Shown here piece after piece: positions 1 through 9,499 of a stretch of DNA of 64,000 nucleotides. Positions within the stretch are counted from its first letter, which is position 1. Each line of letters begins with the position of its first letter. Source of the DNA: Flammeovirgaceae bacterium UBA6059 (GTDB taxonomy: Bacteria; Bacteroidota; Bacteroidia; Cytophagales; Cyclobacteriaceae); the NCBI GenBank assembly GCA_002435755.1, contig DIYH01000015.1, forward strand, positions 1 through 64,000, in the 5' to 3' direction. The notes under the pieces were generated by a model that saw only the letters and a program-made list of their open reading frames with translations, did no database searches and had not been told where the DNA came from. A program made the position numbers and the translations under genes.

Positions 1-2211
1 GGACTCACTGGAAATGCACTTCCAGTAAGCATTGCAAGCCTTGGCATTATTACTATCCGCAACGACGATGAAGCCAGTGTCACGATCGAAGATGTAAGCG
101 CCAATGAAGATGATGGCCCCATTACACTTACTGCAATACTGGACAATGAAGTAGAAGGAGGCTTTGAAGTCGATGTGGTAAGCATAGATGGTACTGCTAC
201 CACAATGGACGGTGACTATTCAGCATTGTCTGCGCAAACGCTGGTGTTTGATGGTACAGCGGGTGAGCAAGTGAATTTTGAGCTTGTACCGACATCTGAC
301 AATATCGTAGAACCTACTGAAACGTTGACCATATCGCTGGTCAATCTCGATGAAACCAATCTGGACGTAGGTATTGAGGATCAGGCGTTGATCACGCTGG
401 TCAATGACGACAGTGCTAAAGTCTCCATTACAGCAACAACTGAAGCACTGGAAGACGATACAAACGGGGCATTCACAATAAGAACGGACAAGCCGATCGA
501 ACAGGATGTAACCTTAAGTATAAGTATTGAAGGTGATGCTATACCAGAGATGGATTATGGAACCCTGTCACCGGAATATGTGCTTCCAAGGAGAACAACT
601 GAACTTATCATACCAGTCAATGTCCTTGCAGATGACCTGGTAGAGCCAGACGAAGTGGTGACAGTCTCGCTGGACACTATAGAAGTAGCCTCGGTAAGCC
701 GTGCCGTCGCAAGTGTAGCCTCAGTTGTGATCAGGGATGATGACCACCTACCTGTCATTACCCCTAACCAGGCATTCAGCATAGATGAAGATGCACCAGA
801 TGGAGCCGCGGTGGGTGGTGTGGTAGCAACGGATGAAGATACCGGTACTAGCTTTGGCAGATGGTCTATCCTATCAGGTAATGATGACGGTGTATTTACA
901 CTAGACGCTACTAGTGGTACTTTGACTGTTGCGAACAGTGCTTTGTTGGATTTCGAACTCCGTTCGGAGTACGTCCTTACCATATCCGTCTCCGATGGCA
1001 CCAACACCAGTGAGCCTGAGACTATTGCCGTTGAAGTAACTGATGCTTCTGTGCCCACGCTGGTTTTGTCCACAGAGGTTGGAGAGATCACTAACCAGTC
1101 AACGATAAGCTTTACAATAGTATCTAGTGAGATGGTCACAGGCCTGTTAGCAACTGATATTGTGATCACCAATGGGCTAGTTTCGGATTTTGTTACTGTT
1201 GATGAGCTTACCTACACTTTTGCGGTAGTTCCACAAGACGATGGTATGGTCCAACTCTCTATTGCAGAGGGGGCAGCAGAAGACGCAGCTGGAAATACAA
1301 ATCCAGTTTCAAATGAAGTGATGTTCTTTTATGACGGTACTGTACCGACAGCTACTCTAATGAGTACGGCCGTACCATTGTCAAATGAATCTTCTGCGAC
1401 TGTTCAAATAGATTTTCCTGAGTTGGTTTCGGGACTTGAAAATGACGATTTTGATCTGACAGCTAATGCCCAGATCACCAGTCTGACTGGAAGTGAGGCG
1501 GCCTATATGCTTGACCTGACCTTAACGGAAGGTGAGGTAGAGGTGGTCCTTAAAGAAAGTGCAGTAATGGATCAGGCTGGTAATGTGAATCCTTCGGCAG
1601 TAATTAGCTGGGAGGTTGATCTCACCACAACTGAAGTAATAGATGTCACCGTGGAGGCCGAGGCAGTAAATACACTTAATGAAGAATCTCTGGACATCAT
1701 AATTGATGCTGGCACAGAGGGTACTTTCACCTATGCAGTCACTGCGATGGACGGAAGCGCGATCCAGGGTACCGGTGAACTTATTGACGGAGAAGCAGTC
1801 ATTTCTGATCTGAATGTTTCTGCACTACCGGACGGGCCACTGAACATTTCTTTGACTGTGACGGACGAGGCAGGCAATGTCAGTGATCCGGTGAATAGTA
1901 CGATCATCAAAAACACAAAAGAGCAGATCCCTCAAGGCTTCAGCCCCAATGGTGATGGTACTGGTGATATGTGGGTGATTCCAGGCGTAGAAGACAATCC
2001 AAACAACATTGTTACCATTTTTAACCGGTATGGTACCAAGGTTTGGGAGATTGAAGGCTATGATAATCAGAACCGCGCATGGGACAGTCAATCCAATGTA
2101 GACGGCATCTTCGGAAGCTCTGCGCTTCCTGATGGTACCTACTTCTACGTCATCACATTTCCAGGATCTACTGATCCGACAATTTCCGGTTTTGTTATTC
2201 TCAAAAGATAA
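1..2211 (+). CDS. Large surface protein, 3' part, with type B T9SS sorting domain (5' end outside window)
   Basis: The reading frame is open from base 1 to the stop at 2211, so 736 residues of a larger protein are visible. From the N-terminal side there are Calx-beta-like repeats, whose ends carry NDDEA and NDDSA, then a cadherin-like repeat (about 760-1050) with a SIDEDAPDG opening. Two bacterial Ig-like repeats follow (about 1070-1620). The C-terminus (about 1918-2211) has the gliding-motility CTD pattern: FSPNGDG, FNRYGTKVWE, a W-D pair and LPDGTYFYV, ending in FVILKR. This CTD class (CHU_C, type B) directs secretion by the type IX system and surface attachment. The role is probably adhesin or gliding-related surface protein. 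The PorP/SprF gene begins immediately after the stop, which is the usual partner arrangement. Confidence 0.9.
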   Translation, partial: GLTGNALPVSIASLGIITIRNDDEASVTIEDVSANEDDGPITLTAILDNEVEGGFEVDVVSIDGTATTMDGDYSALSAQTLVFDGTAGEQVNFELVPTSDNIVEPTETLTISLVNLDETNLDVGIEDQALITLVNDDSAKVSITATTEALEDDTNGAFTIRTDKPIEQDVTLSISIEGDAIPEMDYGTLSPEYVLPRRTTELIIPVNVLADDLVEPDEVVTVSLDTIEVASVSRAVASVASVVIRDDDHLPVITPNQAFSIDEDAPDGAAVGGVVATDEDTGTSFGRWSILSGNDDGVFTLDATSGTLTVANSALLDFELRSEYVLTISVSDGTNTSEPETIAVEVTDASVPTLVLSTEVGEITNQSTISFTIVSSEMVTGLLATDIVITNGLVSDFVTVDELTYTFAVVPQDDGMVQLSIAEGAAEDAAGNTNPVSNEVMFFYDGTVPTATLMSTAVPLSNESSATVQIDFPELVSGLENDDFDLTANAQITSLTGSEAAYMLDLTLTEGEVEVVLKESAVMDQAGNVNPSAVISWEVDLTTTEVIDVTVEAEAVNTLNEESLDIIIDAGTEGTFTYAVTAMDGSAIQGTGELIDGEAVISDLNVSALPDGPLNISLTVTDEAGNVSDPVNSTIIKNTKEQIPQGFSPNGDGTGDMWVIPGVEDNPNNIVTIFNRYGTKVWEIEGYDNQNRAWDSQSNVDGIFGSSALPDGTYFYVITFPGSTDPTISGFVILKR

Positions 2212-2223
2212 ATGGTCAGTGAA

Positions 2224-3150
2224 ATGAATTTAAGAAAACTAGCTCTTGTTGCCTTGGTGATGCTTGTGGCTATGTCTGCTAAGGCTCAGCAACAAGTAAC
2301 TTTTACACAGTACATGTTCAACCCTATGGCCATCAACCCAGGCTATATAGGCAGCCAGGGCACCATGAATATTTCCGCATTAGGCCGATGGCAGTGGACG
2401 GGGATCGAAGGGGCTCCACGCACGCAGACCCTGGCTATGCACACAGGTGTACCAGACAAAAACATTGGTTTGGGGCTACAGATCACACATGATGAAATAG
2501 CCGTGACCAGCCAGACCAGCGTATTTCTTGGGTATTCTTACATGATCCCGGTAGGGCCAGGAGAACTGCGTATGGGTATTCAGGGAGGTTATCAACGTTT
2601 CAATTCGGACTTGGCCGACCTGTTTGTGATAGGTGCAGATCCAAGTTTCTCAGAGAGCATTTCAGCATCTCGACCCAACTTTGGTTTTGGGTTGTTCTAT
2701 TCTACTGATCGTTATTACGGTGGATTGTCTGCCCCACTTTTACTCAATACGACAGTAGAAAGTGGTGGCCAGGCAATCATCACTCAACGGAGACATTATT
2801 TTCTTACGGGAGGGTACTTGTTTGATCTATCGGAGAATGTCAAGATCAAGCCTAACCTGCTTATCAAAGCTGTAGATGGGGCGCCTGTTTCTGTGGACTA
2901 TAATGTCAACGTGTTGCTAAAAGAACTACTGTGGTTAGGTGTGTCTTACCGCCCGCCCGAGTCAATCAACTTTCTGGTCGAGTTCAACATTAATGATAAC
3001 CTCAGTATTGGTTATGCCTATGATTACATCATCGATGCGACACTCTCAGATGCGACTACTTCCTCGCATGAGTTGTTGGTAAGCTACCGGTTCAACCTGT
3101 TTAAAGGAAAGGAAGAGATGGCACTCTTATCTAGCAGGAGGTACTTTTAA
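2224..3150 (+). CDS. PorP/SprF family outer-membrane protein
   Basis: This 308-residue protein begins with a clear signal peptide (MNLRKLALVALVMLVAMSAKA then QQQ). The next part, FTQYMFNPMAINPGYIGS, is the hallmark start of PorP/SprF proteins. The rest reads as amphipathic beta strands ending in VSYRFNLF, as expected for an outer-membrane barrel. Family members work with the type IX secretion machinery, and those beside type B CTD substrates are thought to anchor or help export that substrate. I chose the ATG at 2224; an in-frame ATG at 2212 directly abuts the upstream stop but would only add four residues before the signal peptide. Co-transcription with the upstream surface protein is very likely. 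Confidence 0.9.
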   Translation: MNLRKLALVALVMLVAMSAKAQQQVTFTQYMFNPMAINPGYIGSQGTMNISALGRWQWTGIEGAPRTQTLAMHTGVPDKNIGLGLQITHDEIAVTSQTSVFLGYSYMIPVGPGELRMGIQGGYQRFNSDLADLFVIGADPSFSESISASRPNFGFGLFYSTDRYYGGLSAPLLLNTTVESGGQAIITQRRHYFLTGGYLFDLSENVKIKPNLLIKAVDGAPVSVDYNVNVLLKELLWLGVSYRPPESINFLVEFNINDNLSIGYAYDYIIDATLSDATTSSHELLVSYRFNLFKGKEEMALLSSRRYF

Positions 3151-3187
3151 CGGAGTGCTAAACACATGCCAGTAAGGAGGTACCCGA

Positions 3188-3688
3188 TTAATTCTGGAAA
3201 CTGAGCCTTAGCTCTTCTACTTTAGCCTGAAAAGCACCAAGTGACGGAATAGTGTCATTCCAGCCTACTGTGATAGAATTGAGTGCAGTCTCAGTCTTAA
3301 TGTCATAGAACCTGTCACAGCCATCTGCACATCTCTCGCATGATGCTTCAAGCGCCAGGTCGTTATAAGCGGTGACATCAATAGTCGCAATCAGATTGTC
3401 CCACTCATCCTGGCTGAACTCTGCATTGCGGATGATCGTGTTCTCTCCATCGCTGGTATACTCTGTGCCTTTATAAAAGAGGAGCTCCGGAGTAATGATC
3501 AACGTGTCTGTACAAATCCCTGCACAAAGACCACATGTGACACCTGTACGAATGTGCGGCCCAAGGAAAGTAGGAACGTTGCTGAAGTCATCTTCGCTAC
3601 CGCAACTCATCAACCAACTTAACAATGCCATTAATGCTATAAGCTTGAATAATGTCAACTGGACAGAAGTACGAAATAGCTTTGCCAT
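3188..3688 (-). CDS. Small cysteine-rich lipoprotein, unknown function
   Basis: This 166-residue protein has an N-terminal hydrophobic segment ending in a lipobox (SWLMSC) followed by GSEDD, so it should be a lipoprotein with acidic residues after the cysteine that suggest surface export. The mature part contains four cysteines in two close sets (CGLCAGIC and CERCADGC). These could form disulfides or bind metal. I do not recognise the family. It converges on the PorP/SprF gene and lies upstream of, and divergent from, the GntR regulator of the alginate locus. Nothing links it to that locus. Confidence 0.7.
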   Translation of the reverse strand: MAKLFRTSVQLTLFKLIALMALLSWLMSCGSEDDFSNVPTFLGPHIRTGVTCGLCAGICTDTLIITPELLFYKGTEYTSDGENTIIRNAEFSQDEWDNLIATIDVTAYNDLALEASCERCADGCDRFYDIKTETALNSITVGWNDTIPSLGAFQAKVEELRLSFQN

Positions 3689-3875
3689 AAATACCTGTTT
3701 TGCTCATATAGACACGAATAGTACAAAAGTGGTTGGATAGGTCTTCGCTAATTCCGAGTGAGACCTTAGTGTTCTGCGAATGGCATTATGCCCGCTTCAT
3801 GTATTATTATTTTTATAATCGGTGATAGCTATCAGGCTATCAATTATAAATATGACAAAAATCATTGCTGAAAAT

Positions 3876-3906
3876 TTTGAAAACAATTTTACTCCACATA
3901 AATTGG
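3876..3906 (+). promoter_or_regulatory. Predicted Bacteroidetes promoter of the GntR gene
   Basis: A TTTG at 3876-3879 is followed by 19 bases and then TAAATTGG at 3899-3906. This matches the Bacteroidetes -33/-7 pattern TTTG N19 TAnnTTTG at all but one position of the -7 box. The expected start of transcription is near 3912, giving a leader of about 25 bases before the ATG at 3936. The inverted repeat 3901-3931 overlaps the -7 box and start site. Confidence 0.55.
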
Positions 3907-3931
3907 TCAACCAGTTGCTGGTAAACTAATT
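3901..3931 (+). promoter_or_regulatory. Inverted repeat over the GntR promoter, candidate operator
   Basis: The arms AATTGGTCAACCAG (3901-3914) and CTGGTAAACTAATT (3918-3931) pair at 11 of 14 positions around a 3-base centre. The repeat covers the predicted -7 box and start site of the GntR gene. The right arm shares TGGTwAACTAAT with a second inverted repeat at 4691-4719, just before the susC gene. FadR-type GntR proteins bind short palindromes as dimers, so autoregulation is the likely reading. Confidence 0.5.
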
Positions 3932-3935
3932 GAAG

Positions 3936-4676
3936 ATGTCAAAAGAACTGCTTAATAATTTCAGAGAAATCAAGATTGAGAAGCCCGTTGATAAGATCAT
4001 ACATCAGATCAAGGAGCTTGTATCTTCTGGCCAACTTAGAGCAGGTGAGAAGCTGCCCTCAGAGCGCATGCTCAGTGAGCGCTTCGGAGTAGGGAGGACT
4101 TATGTAAGAGATGCTATTCGCAAGTTAGAGTTTTACGGTATACTCAAGACATTACCACAGAGCGGTACTGTTGTTGCAGGCCTTGGGATCACAGCACTGG
4201 AAGGCTTGATCTCAGATGTATTGAAGTTAGAAGGAACTGATTTTCGATCTTTAGTAGAGACCAGGGTCATACTGGAATCAAATACAGCCCACTTAGCAGC
4301 ACAAAGGAGATCAGACGAGGATATAGAGTGCATAGCAAATGCTCTTTCCGCCTATGAGTATGCAGTGAAAAACAGTCAACCCTCAGTAGAAGAAGATCTC
4401 ATCTTTCATTTAAAAATCGCAGAAGCAAGTAAAAACTCAGTACTTAACTCCCTCATGCTGATAGTAACACCGGACATCCTCAACTTCTTTAAAGAACACG
4501 ATGTGTGCGCCGGAGATAAGCCATATAGTGCACTGGAAGAGCACCACATCATACTCAACCACATTATCAATCAAGAGGCTGATTTGGCCGAGGCGGCCAT
4601 GTACAGTCATCTTCAGGATATACTGAACTTCTCAAATAAGAATGGAAACCTAACTAAACGTGCCGATGAAGAATAG
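3936..4676 (+). CDS. GntR-family (FadR/FCD) transcriptional regulator of the alginate locus
   Basis: The 246-residue protein has an N-terminal winged helix-turn-helix (about residues 15-80: DKIIHQIKELVSSGQLRAGE, LPSERMLSERFGVGR, YVRDAIRKLE) and a C-terminal all-helical FCD ligand domain (about 95-235). The FCD metal-site histidines are visible in EEDLIFHLKIAE, EEHHIILNHI and AMYSHL. FCD regulators usually sense sugar acids or related carboxylates. It is the first gene of the alginate locus, directly before susC, so it probably represses the locus until a uronate intermediate (DEH, KDG or KDPG) is present. The start is the ATG at 3936; the TTG at 3930 lies inside the candidate operator. Confidence 0.88.
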   Translation: MSKELLNNFREIKIEKPVDKIIHQIKELVSSGQLRAGEKLPSERMLSERFGVGRTYVRDAIRKLEFYGILKTLPQSGTVVAGLGITALEGLISDVLKLEGTDFRSLVETRVILESNTAHLAAQRRSDEDIECIANALSAYEYAVKNSQPSVEEDLIFHLKIAEASKNSVLNSLMLIVTPDILNFFKEHDVCAGDKPYSALEEHHIILNHIINQEADLAEAAMYSHLQDILNFSNKNGNLTKRADEE

Positions 4677-4690
4677 TAGTACTAAATAAG

Positions 4691-4719
4691 AAATGGATTA
4701 GTGGTTAACTAATCCATTT
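4691..4719 (+). promoter_or_regulatory. Perfect 11-bp inverted repeat between gntR and susC
   Basis: AAATGGATTAG (4691-4701) and CTAATCCATTT (4709-4719) are exact reverse complements separated by 7 bases. There is no following T-run, so an operator fits better than an intrinsic terminator. The core TGGTTAACTAAT matches the repeat upstream of gntR (TGGTAAACTAAT) except for one base. Likely a GntR binding site controlling the susC operon; an RNA hairpin at the end of gntR is the alternative. Confidence 0.5.
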
Positions 4720-4884
4720 GGCAGGAAACCTTGTGCATCAATCTCGCTAAAAACCAATTGCCCAAGAGTTCAACCCGGCTTTCACAAAGATAACTGTTTG
4801 AGCTTTTATTCAAAAGCACATCTGAGAAAGCCCATTTCGCCTGCCACACTGCAGTTATCAATAAATCTTTTAAACCTAATTGAA

Positions 4885-7800
4885 ATGATTAATTTTTATC
4901 TAAAAAACCTCAGTAGGTGCTTTGGGCTGTGGGTGATCGTGGTATTTCTTACCACCCATGGCTTATATGCACAGAGTGATTTGAGGATCACCGGAACAGT
5001 CTTAGCTGACGATGGTGAGCCTATACCAGGAGCTACAATACTGGTAAAAGGTACTTCCAATGGTACTATTTCGGATATCGATGGTAAGTATACACTTACG
5101 GCTTCAGGCGCTGATGTCCTTATTTTCTCTTTCATTGGTTATGAAACTATAGAAGTACCAGTTAGCGGACGGTCTGTAGTTGATGTGTCAATGAGCTTTG
5201 ACGTACAGCAACTGGAAGAGATAGTTGTGGTAGGTTATGGTACTCAAAGAAAATCTACTGTAACGGGATCTATATCAAAAGTGGTCAATAAAGACTTAGA
5301 CCAACTGCCTGTATCAAGAGTTGATGATGCTCTGATAGGTCAGGTATCTGGTGTTAATATTCAGGCTACTAATGCAGAACCCGGTGCTGCTCCAACCATT
5401 ACTGTTAGGGGCTTTGGTTCGATTACAGCAGATTCAGGACCGGCAATTATAGTCGACGGAGTTATCGTTGATGCTGATTTCCTTGGCGCCATGGACATGA
5501 ATGATATAGAGTCCTTTGAGATTCTTAAAGACGCAGCTTCTGCTGCCATTTTTGGTAGCGAGGGTGCTAATGGAGTAATTATGATTACCACTAAAAGTGG
5601 TAAACCAGGAAAAACCCAGTTCAGCTACCAGACTTTCACGGGCTTCAAGGATGCTTTTGGAAGTGATGCTTACAAGAAGGACCTTTTTGCATGGGCTGAA
5701 CTAGAGCAATCTGTAGAAGGATCACTCACTGACGGTACTCAGCAGGCTCTGGCACTTTCTGAGGCGCAGGGAGGTCTGAATAGAGACTGGCAGGATGTCT
5801 TCTTTGATGGGGGTATCATTACCAGCCATTCTTTTTCAGCGAGAGGAGGAAATGAGACTAGCGACTTTAGTGCTTCTATGAGATATCTTGATGATGAAGG
5901 TGTCGTAATATTCGACGACTACAAGCTCTACACCGGATCTGTTAAACTCAACACTAAATTAACAGATGACCTAAAATGGGGTATCAGTGCTACGCCTTCC
6001 TATAGAAGGAGGAGGACATTACCCACATCAGTGCATAACCCGATCAGACAATCACCTTGGCTACCAATATTTCATACCGAAGCTACACTTGCATTTGTGA
6101 ATCAGGATGATCCGGATGATAACTTTTATTTTCCTGACCTCCGTCCAGGTGATTATTTCAGGGAGCAGCACCTAATGAACCAGGATTACGACGGTGATGG
6201 TACCCGGGGTAGGGCGAGAACTTCAGGTGACTCAAACCCATATGCACAATATGCTGAAAGAGAGCATTTTGAGTACCAGACCAATTTACTGGGCTCTACT
6301 TACCTGAGTTGGGAAATCATGGAAGGTCTAACTGCCAAGACGAATTTTGCTTACACAATAGAACATCGGAAAAGAACTAGATGGGATGGTACAAAACATC
6401 ATGCGGCTGGAAACAGTAGGGCACAGTACAACCTTCAAAATAGGATTCGTACAAGACTGATTTCGGATAACACGCTAGTTTATACCAAGGGTTTTGGTGA
6501 ACATGAGCTCAATGCAATGGCTGGTTTGACAATCCAGCGTAGGGCTACAGAGAATAGTGAGGTAACAGGCAATGGATATACCAATGATCTTCTTAAAAAT
6601 TTGGAAGGAGCTACTGATATTGCCACGTTCGACGAGTTCAATATAGTAAGAAGGAAAGTCGGGTATTTCGCGAGGGTTAATTATGCCTATCAGGACAAGT
6701 ATCTGTTTAATGCATCTTTTAGAAGAGACGGTAGTTCGGTATTTGGAGTAGATTCCAAATGGGGTAATTTTCCGGCGGTATCCGCTGGCTGGAATGCGCA
6801 CAATGAGGATTTTTTCATAAACAGCATAGGGAATACTGTTAGCCTTTTCAAGGTAAGAGCGAGCTATGGTAGCACAGGAACAGAAAACTTTGATTTAGGA
6901 GATGATATAGTCAATGTATGGCCTTACCTGGCGTTGCTAAATACTTCGAACGCAATAATTGATGGTGCAGTAACTGGGGGTGTTTCCCCTAGAAATATTG
7001 CAAATACATTGTTGCAATGGGAAGCTTCTCAAGAACTCACTGCAGGAGTAGACTTTGGACTCTTTGAGAATAGATTGACCGGTTCCATTGACTATTATAA
7101 GAGAATAAGTGATAACCTGCTATTAGAAAATCCGGTCTCCTATGTTACAGGATTTACGAGTGGTATTGTAAACCTTGGCGAAGTAGAGAACACCGGACTC
7201 GAGTTTGAGCTGAGATCAAGAAACATAGTTAAAGACAAGTTCAAATGGTCTTCAACAGTGATTGCTTCGACAAATGAAAATGAATTAACTGCTTTTGGTG
7301 ATTCAGATGGAGCGCTTTTAGAGGATTCTTACGGCAGAAACTCTCAATGGATCAACCAGGTTGGTCAGCCTATTTCATCGTTCTATGGTTTTGTGGTAGA
7401 CAGATCCAGAGAGGTACCCAGAGAGTTTATCAATTCGCCATGGTTTCCTATCAACGGAGGAGCTGAAGATGCTATTGTTGTGGATTTGAATGGTGACGGG
7501 ATCATAACAGACGCTGATAAGACCATACTCGGCGATCCTTATCCCGATTTGGTTTGGAGTATTACCAACGATTTCTCATACGGTCCCTGGGACCTATCAG
7601 TAATGATCCAGGGAGCCAATGGCTATGAGGTCAAGAACATTGGGGATCAATATTTCTTTACATGGTGGCAGGGTGCCACAACAAGTCCTACAGAGGCGGT
7701 CGAAGCTGGACTCGTTCCACACCCTTCATTCCTTCAGGAGAAAGTATTGACAGACGAGGTTGTGCAAGATGCCAGTTATTTCTCATTGCGTAATGTGACT

Positions 7801-8028
7801 GTTGGATACAATCTTCCTAAGTCACTCGCAACGAAAATAGGTCTAACAAGTGTTAGAGTGTATGCCTCTGGTCAAAACATCATCTATGTAACATCAGATG
7901 AGTACAACGGCTTCAATCCTGAGTTTGTAGACCTTAATCAGGACAACAATCCCAGAAAATTTGGAGAACAAAGAGCGGGTACACCGCTATTCAGAACGGT
8001 CACGTTTGGTCTGAACGTTAATTTTTAA
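4885..8028 (+). CDS. SusC-type TonB-dependent outer-membrane transporter for alginate oligomers
   Basis: This 1047-residue protein has a signal peptide (residues 1 to about 31, ending LYAQ), a carboxypeptidase-regulatory-like domain (about 34-95: GEPIPGATILVKGT, FIGYE), and the SusC-class TonB box EEIVVVGYGTQRK. The plug (about 115-225) contains GVNIQ, TVRGFGS and IIVDGV, and a 22-strand barrel region runs to the C-terminus, ending in FGLNVNF. It should import oligosaccharides across the outer membrane with the SusD partner downstream (10-base gap). The substrate call, alginate, is inferred from the PL6, PL7 and PL17 genes downstream. The ATG at 4885 is chosen because it places the signal peptide at the N-terminus; the frame stays open from a TTG at 4798. 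Confidence 0.93.
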   Translation: MINFYLKNLSRCFGLWVIVVFLTTHGLYAQSDLRITGTVLADDGEPIPGATILVKGTSNGTISDIDGKYTLTASGADVLIFSFIGYETIEVPVSGRSVVDVSMSFDVQQLEEIVVVGYGTQRKSTVTGSISKVVNKDLDQLPVSRVDDALIGQVSGVNIQATNAEPGAAPTITVRGFGSITADSGPAIIVDGVIVDADFLGAMDMNDIESFEILKDAASAAIFGSEGANGVIMITTKSGKPGKTQFSYQTFTGFKDAFGSDAYKKDLFAWAELEQSVEGSLTDGTQQALALSEAQGGLNRDWQDVFFDGGIITSHSFSARGGNETSDFSASMRYLDDEGVVIFDDYKLYTGSVKLNTKLTDDLKWGISATPSYRRRRTLPTSVHNPIRQSPWLPIFHTEATLAFVNQDDPDDNFYFPDLRPGDYFREQHLMNQDYDGDGTRGRARTSGDSNPYAQYAEREHFEYQTNLLGSTYLSWEIMEGLTAKTNFAYTIEHRKRTRWDGTKHHAAGNSRAQYNLQNRIRTRLISDNTLVYTKGFGEHELNAMAGLTIQRRATENSEVTGNGYTNDLLKNLEGATDIATFDEFNIVRRKVGYFARVNYAYQDKYLFNASFRRDGSSVFGVDSKWGNFPAVSAGWNAHNEDFFINSIGNTVSLFKVRASYGSTGTENFDLGDDIVNVWPYLALLNTSNAIIDGAVTGGVSPRNIANTLLQWEASQELTAGVDFGLFENRLTGSIDYYKRISDNLLLENPVSYVTGFTSGIVNLGEVENTGLEFELRSRNIVKDKFKWSSTVIASTNENELTAFGDSDGALLEDSYGRNSQWINQVGQPISSFYGFVVDRSREVPREFINSPWFPINGGAEDAIVVDLNGDGIITDADKTILGDPYPDLVWSITNDFSYGPWDLSVMIQGANGYEVKNIGDQYFFTWWQGATTSPTEAVEAGLVPHPSFLQEKVLTDEVVQDASYFSLRNVTVGYNLPKSLATKIGLTSVRVYASGQNIIYVTSDEYNGFNPEFVDLNQDNNPRKFGEQRAGTPLFRTVTFGLNVNF

Positions 8029-8038
8029 TTCTAAAGAC

Positions 8039-9478
8039 ATGCAAATTATGAGACATATATATGCAGTTGTAATTGTTTTTGGATTGACTTGTCTTTCCTG
8101 CAGCGATGATTTCTTAAACCCGCTACCCGATACTGCGATCACAGTTGAATCATTCTTTCAATCTGATGCTGATGTACTAGCTGGACTAGTGGGTATTTAT
8201 GATGCCATACAAGGTGTTAACGAAAACACAAATACTAATAATACTGAGGTGAATAGAGGTGTTCAGTTTGAATATCTCCTAACGGAACATAGAACTGATA
8301 ACACCAGAAGTGCAACTCTCGAAGGGTCAAAGGCGGATTTTCACAGATACTTGGTTAATCCTAACAATGTTCAATCTGAGGACTATTGGGCTTCCATGTA
8401 CGAGGTGATTTTTAGAGCCAATAATGTATTAGACTTTGTAATGCAGGCTGATGAGGAGAATAGAGCAGCTTATGCAGCAGAGGCCAAGTTTTTGCGAGCC
8501 TATGCTTATTTGAACCTTGTAAGACTCTACGGTGACGTACCCTTGGTCACCACTGTAGTAGTGCCGGACGATAAGGAATCTCTGTTTACAAGAGTAGAAA
8601 CAACTACGGTTTATGCTCAGATAGTTGAAGATTTGCAGGAAGCAGCCGCTAACCTGGATAACACCTCAAAATCCAGAGCGTCGAGAGCCGCGGCGCAGGG
8701 GCTACTTGCCAAGGCCTATTTGTCACAGCCTTCTCCTAATTATTCAGGAGCGCAGCAAATGTGCGAGGCGATCATCAATAGTGGTGAGTTTTCGTTAATG
8801 GCGGATTTCCATGACGTGTTCTATAGTGAATTGAACGATGAGATCATTTGGTCCATCCAGTACGAATCAGGAAATGCTCAAGAAAGCCAAAGTTTCTCGT
8901 CTGAGTTTACCTCAGCTGTGAGAGCAGGCCGAGAAGACGGATTGAATATCCTAAATGATAACTTAATCCAGGATTTTGCAGCCTATGGTGGAAATAGATC
9001 TGCTGTTTCTTATACGACAATTGGCACTTCGAATGAAGTGACCAAGTTTCTACCTGATGGTTTTGGTGTAGCAGATGAATATGGTCCAAATTCTCGAAAT
9101 GCAGGTAATGACTGGATAATTCTTCGTTATGCAGATGTCCTGCTCATGCATGTAGAAGCTGTTATGGCTGGTGCTGGGTCTACAGGTAATACAGCAGCTT
9201 TAGGTTCATTCCAGGCAGTGAGAGATAGAGCCGGATTAACAACTCCGGTATCCACCATTACAAGTGATGATCTGTTAGTTGAGCGTAGAGTCGAGTTGGC
9301 TTTTGAAAACCAACGCTGGTATGATTTACAACGATTTGGCATAGCCAATGAAGTGCTAAGTGCGCACGCTGCTGAGATGGGATATGCCGACTATAGTGCG
9401 CGTGCATTGCTCTTGCCTATACCTTCAAGGGAGATTAATCTGAGTAGTGGTTTATTAACTCAAAACCCGGGGTATTGA
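8039..9478 (+). CDS. SusD-type surface glycan-binding lipoprotein (RagB/SusD family)
   Basis: This 479-residue protein carries a lipoprotein signal (TCLSC) followed by SDDFLNPLPD, the usual SusD mature start and an acidic surface-export signal. Typical SusD elements are visible: SFFQSDADVLAGLVGIYDAI, the TPR-like helices around AAEAKFLRAYAYLNLVRLYGDVPLV, and the C-terminal VERRVELAFENQRWYDLQRFG and LLPIPSREINLS. It caps the SusC channel and binds the oligosaccharide. A second ATG lies three codons in (8048) and could also be used. It forms an operon with susC and the PKD lipoprotein. Confidence 0.93.
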   Translation: MQIMRHIYAVVIVFGLTCLSCSDDFLNPLPDTAITVESFFQSDADVLAGLVGIYDAIQGVNENTNTNNTEVNRGVQFEYLLTEHRTDNTRSATLEGSKADFHRYLVNPNNVQSEDYWASMYEVIFRANNVLDFVMQADEENRAAYAAEAKFLRAYAYLNLVRLYGDVPLVTTVVVPDDKESLFTRVETTTVYAQIVEDLQEAAANLDNTSKSRASRAAAQGLLAKAYLSQPSPNYSGAQQMCEAIINSGEFSLMADFHDVFYSELNDEIIWSIQYESGNAQESQSFSSEFTSAVRAGREDGLNILNDNLIQDFAAYGGNRSAVSYTTIGTSNEVTKFLPDGFGVADEYGPNSRNAGNDWIILRYADVLLMHVEAVMAGAGSTGNTAALGSFQAVRDRAGLTTPVSTITSDDLLVERRVELAFENQRWYDLQRFGIANEVLSAHAAEMGYADYSARALLLPIPSREINLSSGLLTQNPGY

Positions 9479-9499
9479 TACTATTAACTTGATTGAATT

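Noticed and set aside
555..1172. 205-codon open frame on the minus strand
   Set aside because: Ser/Thr/Val-rich mirror of the Calx-beta and cadherin repeats on the plus strand, a composition artefact.
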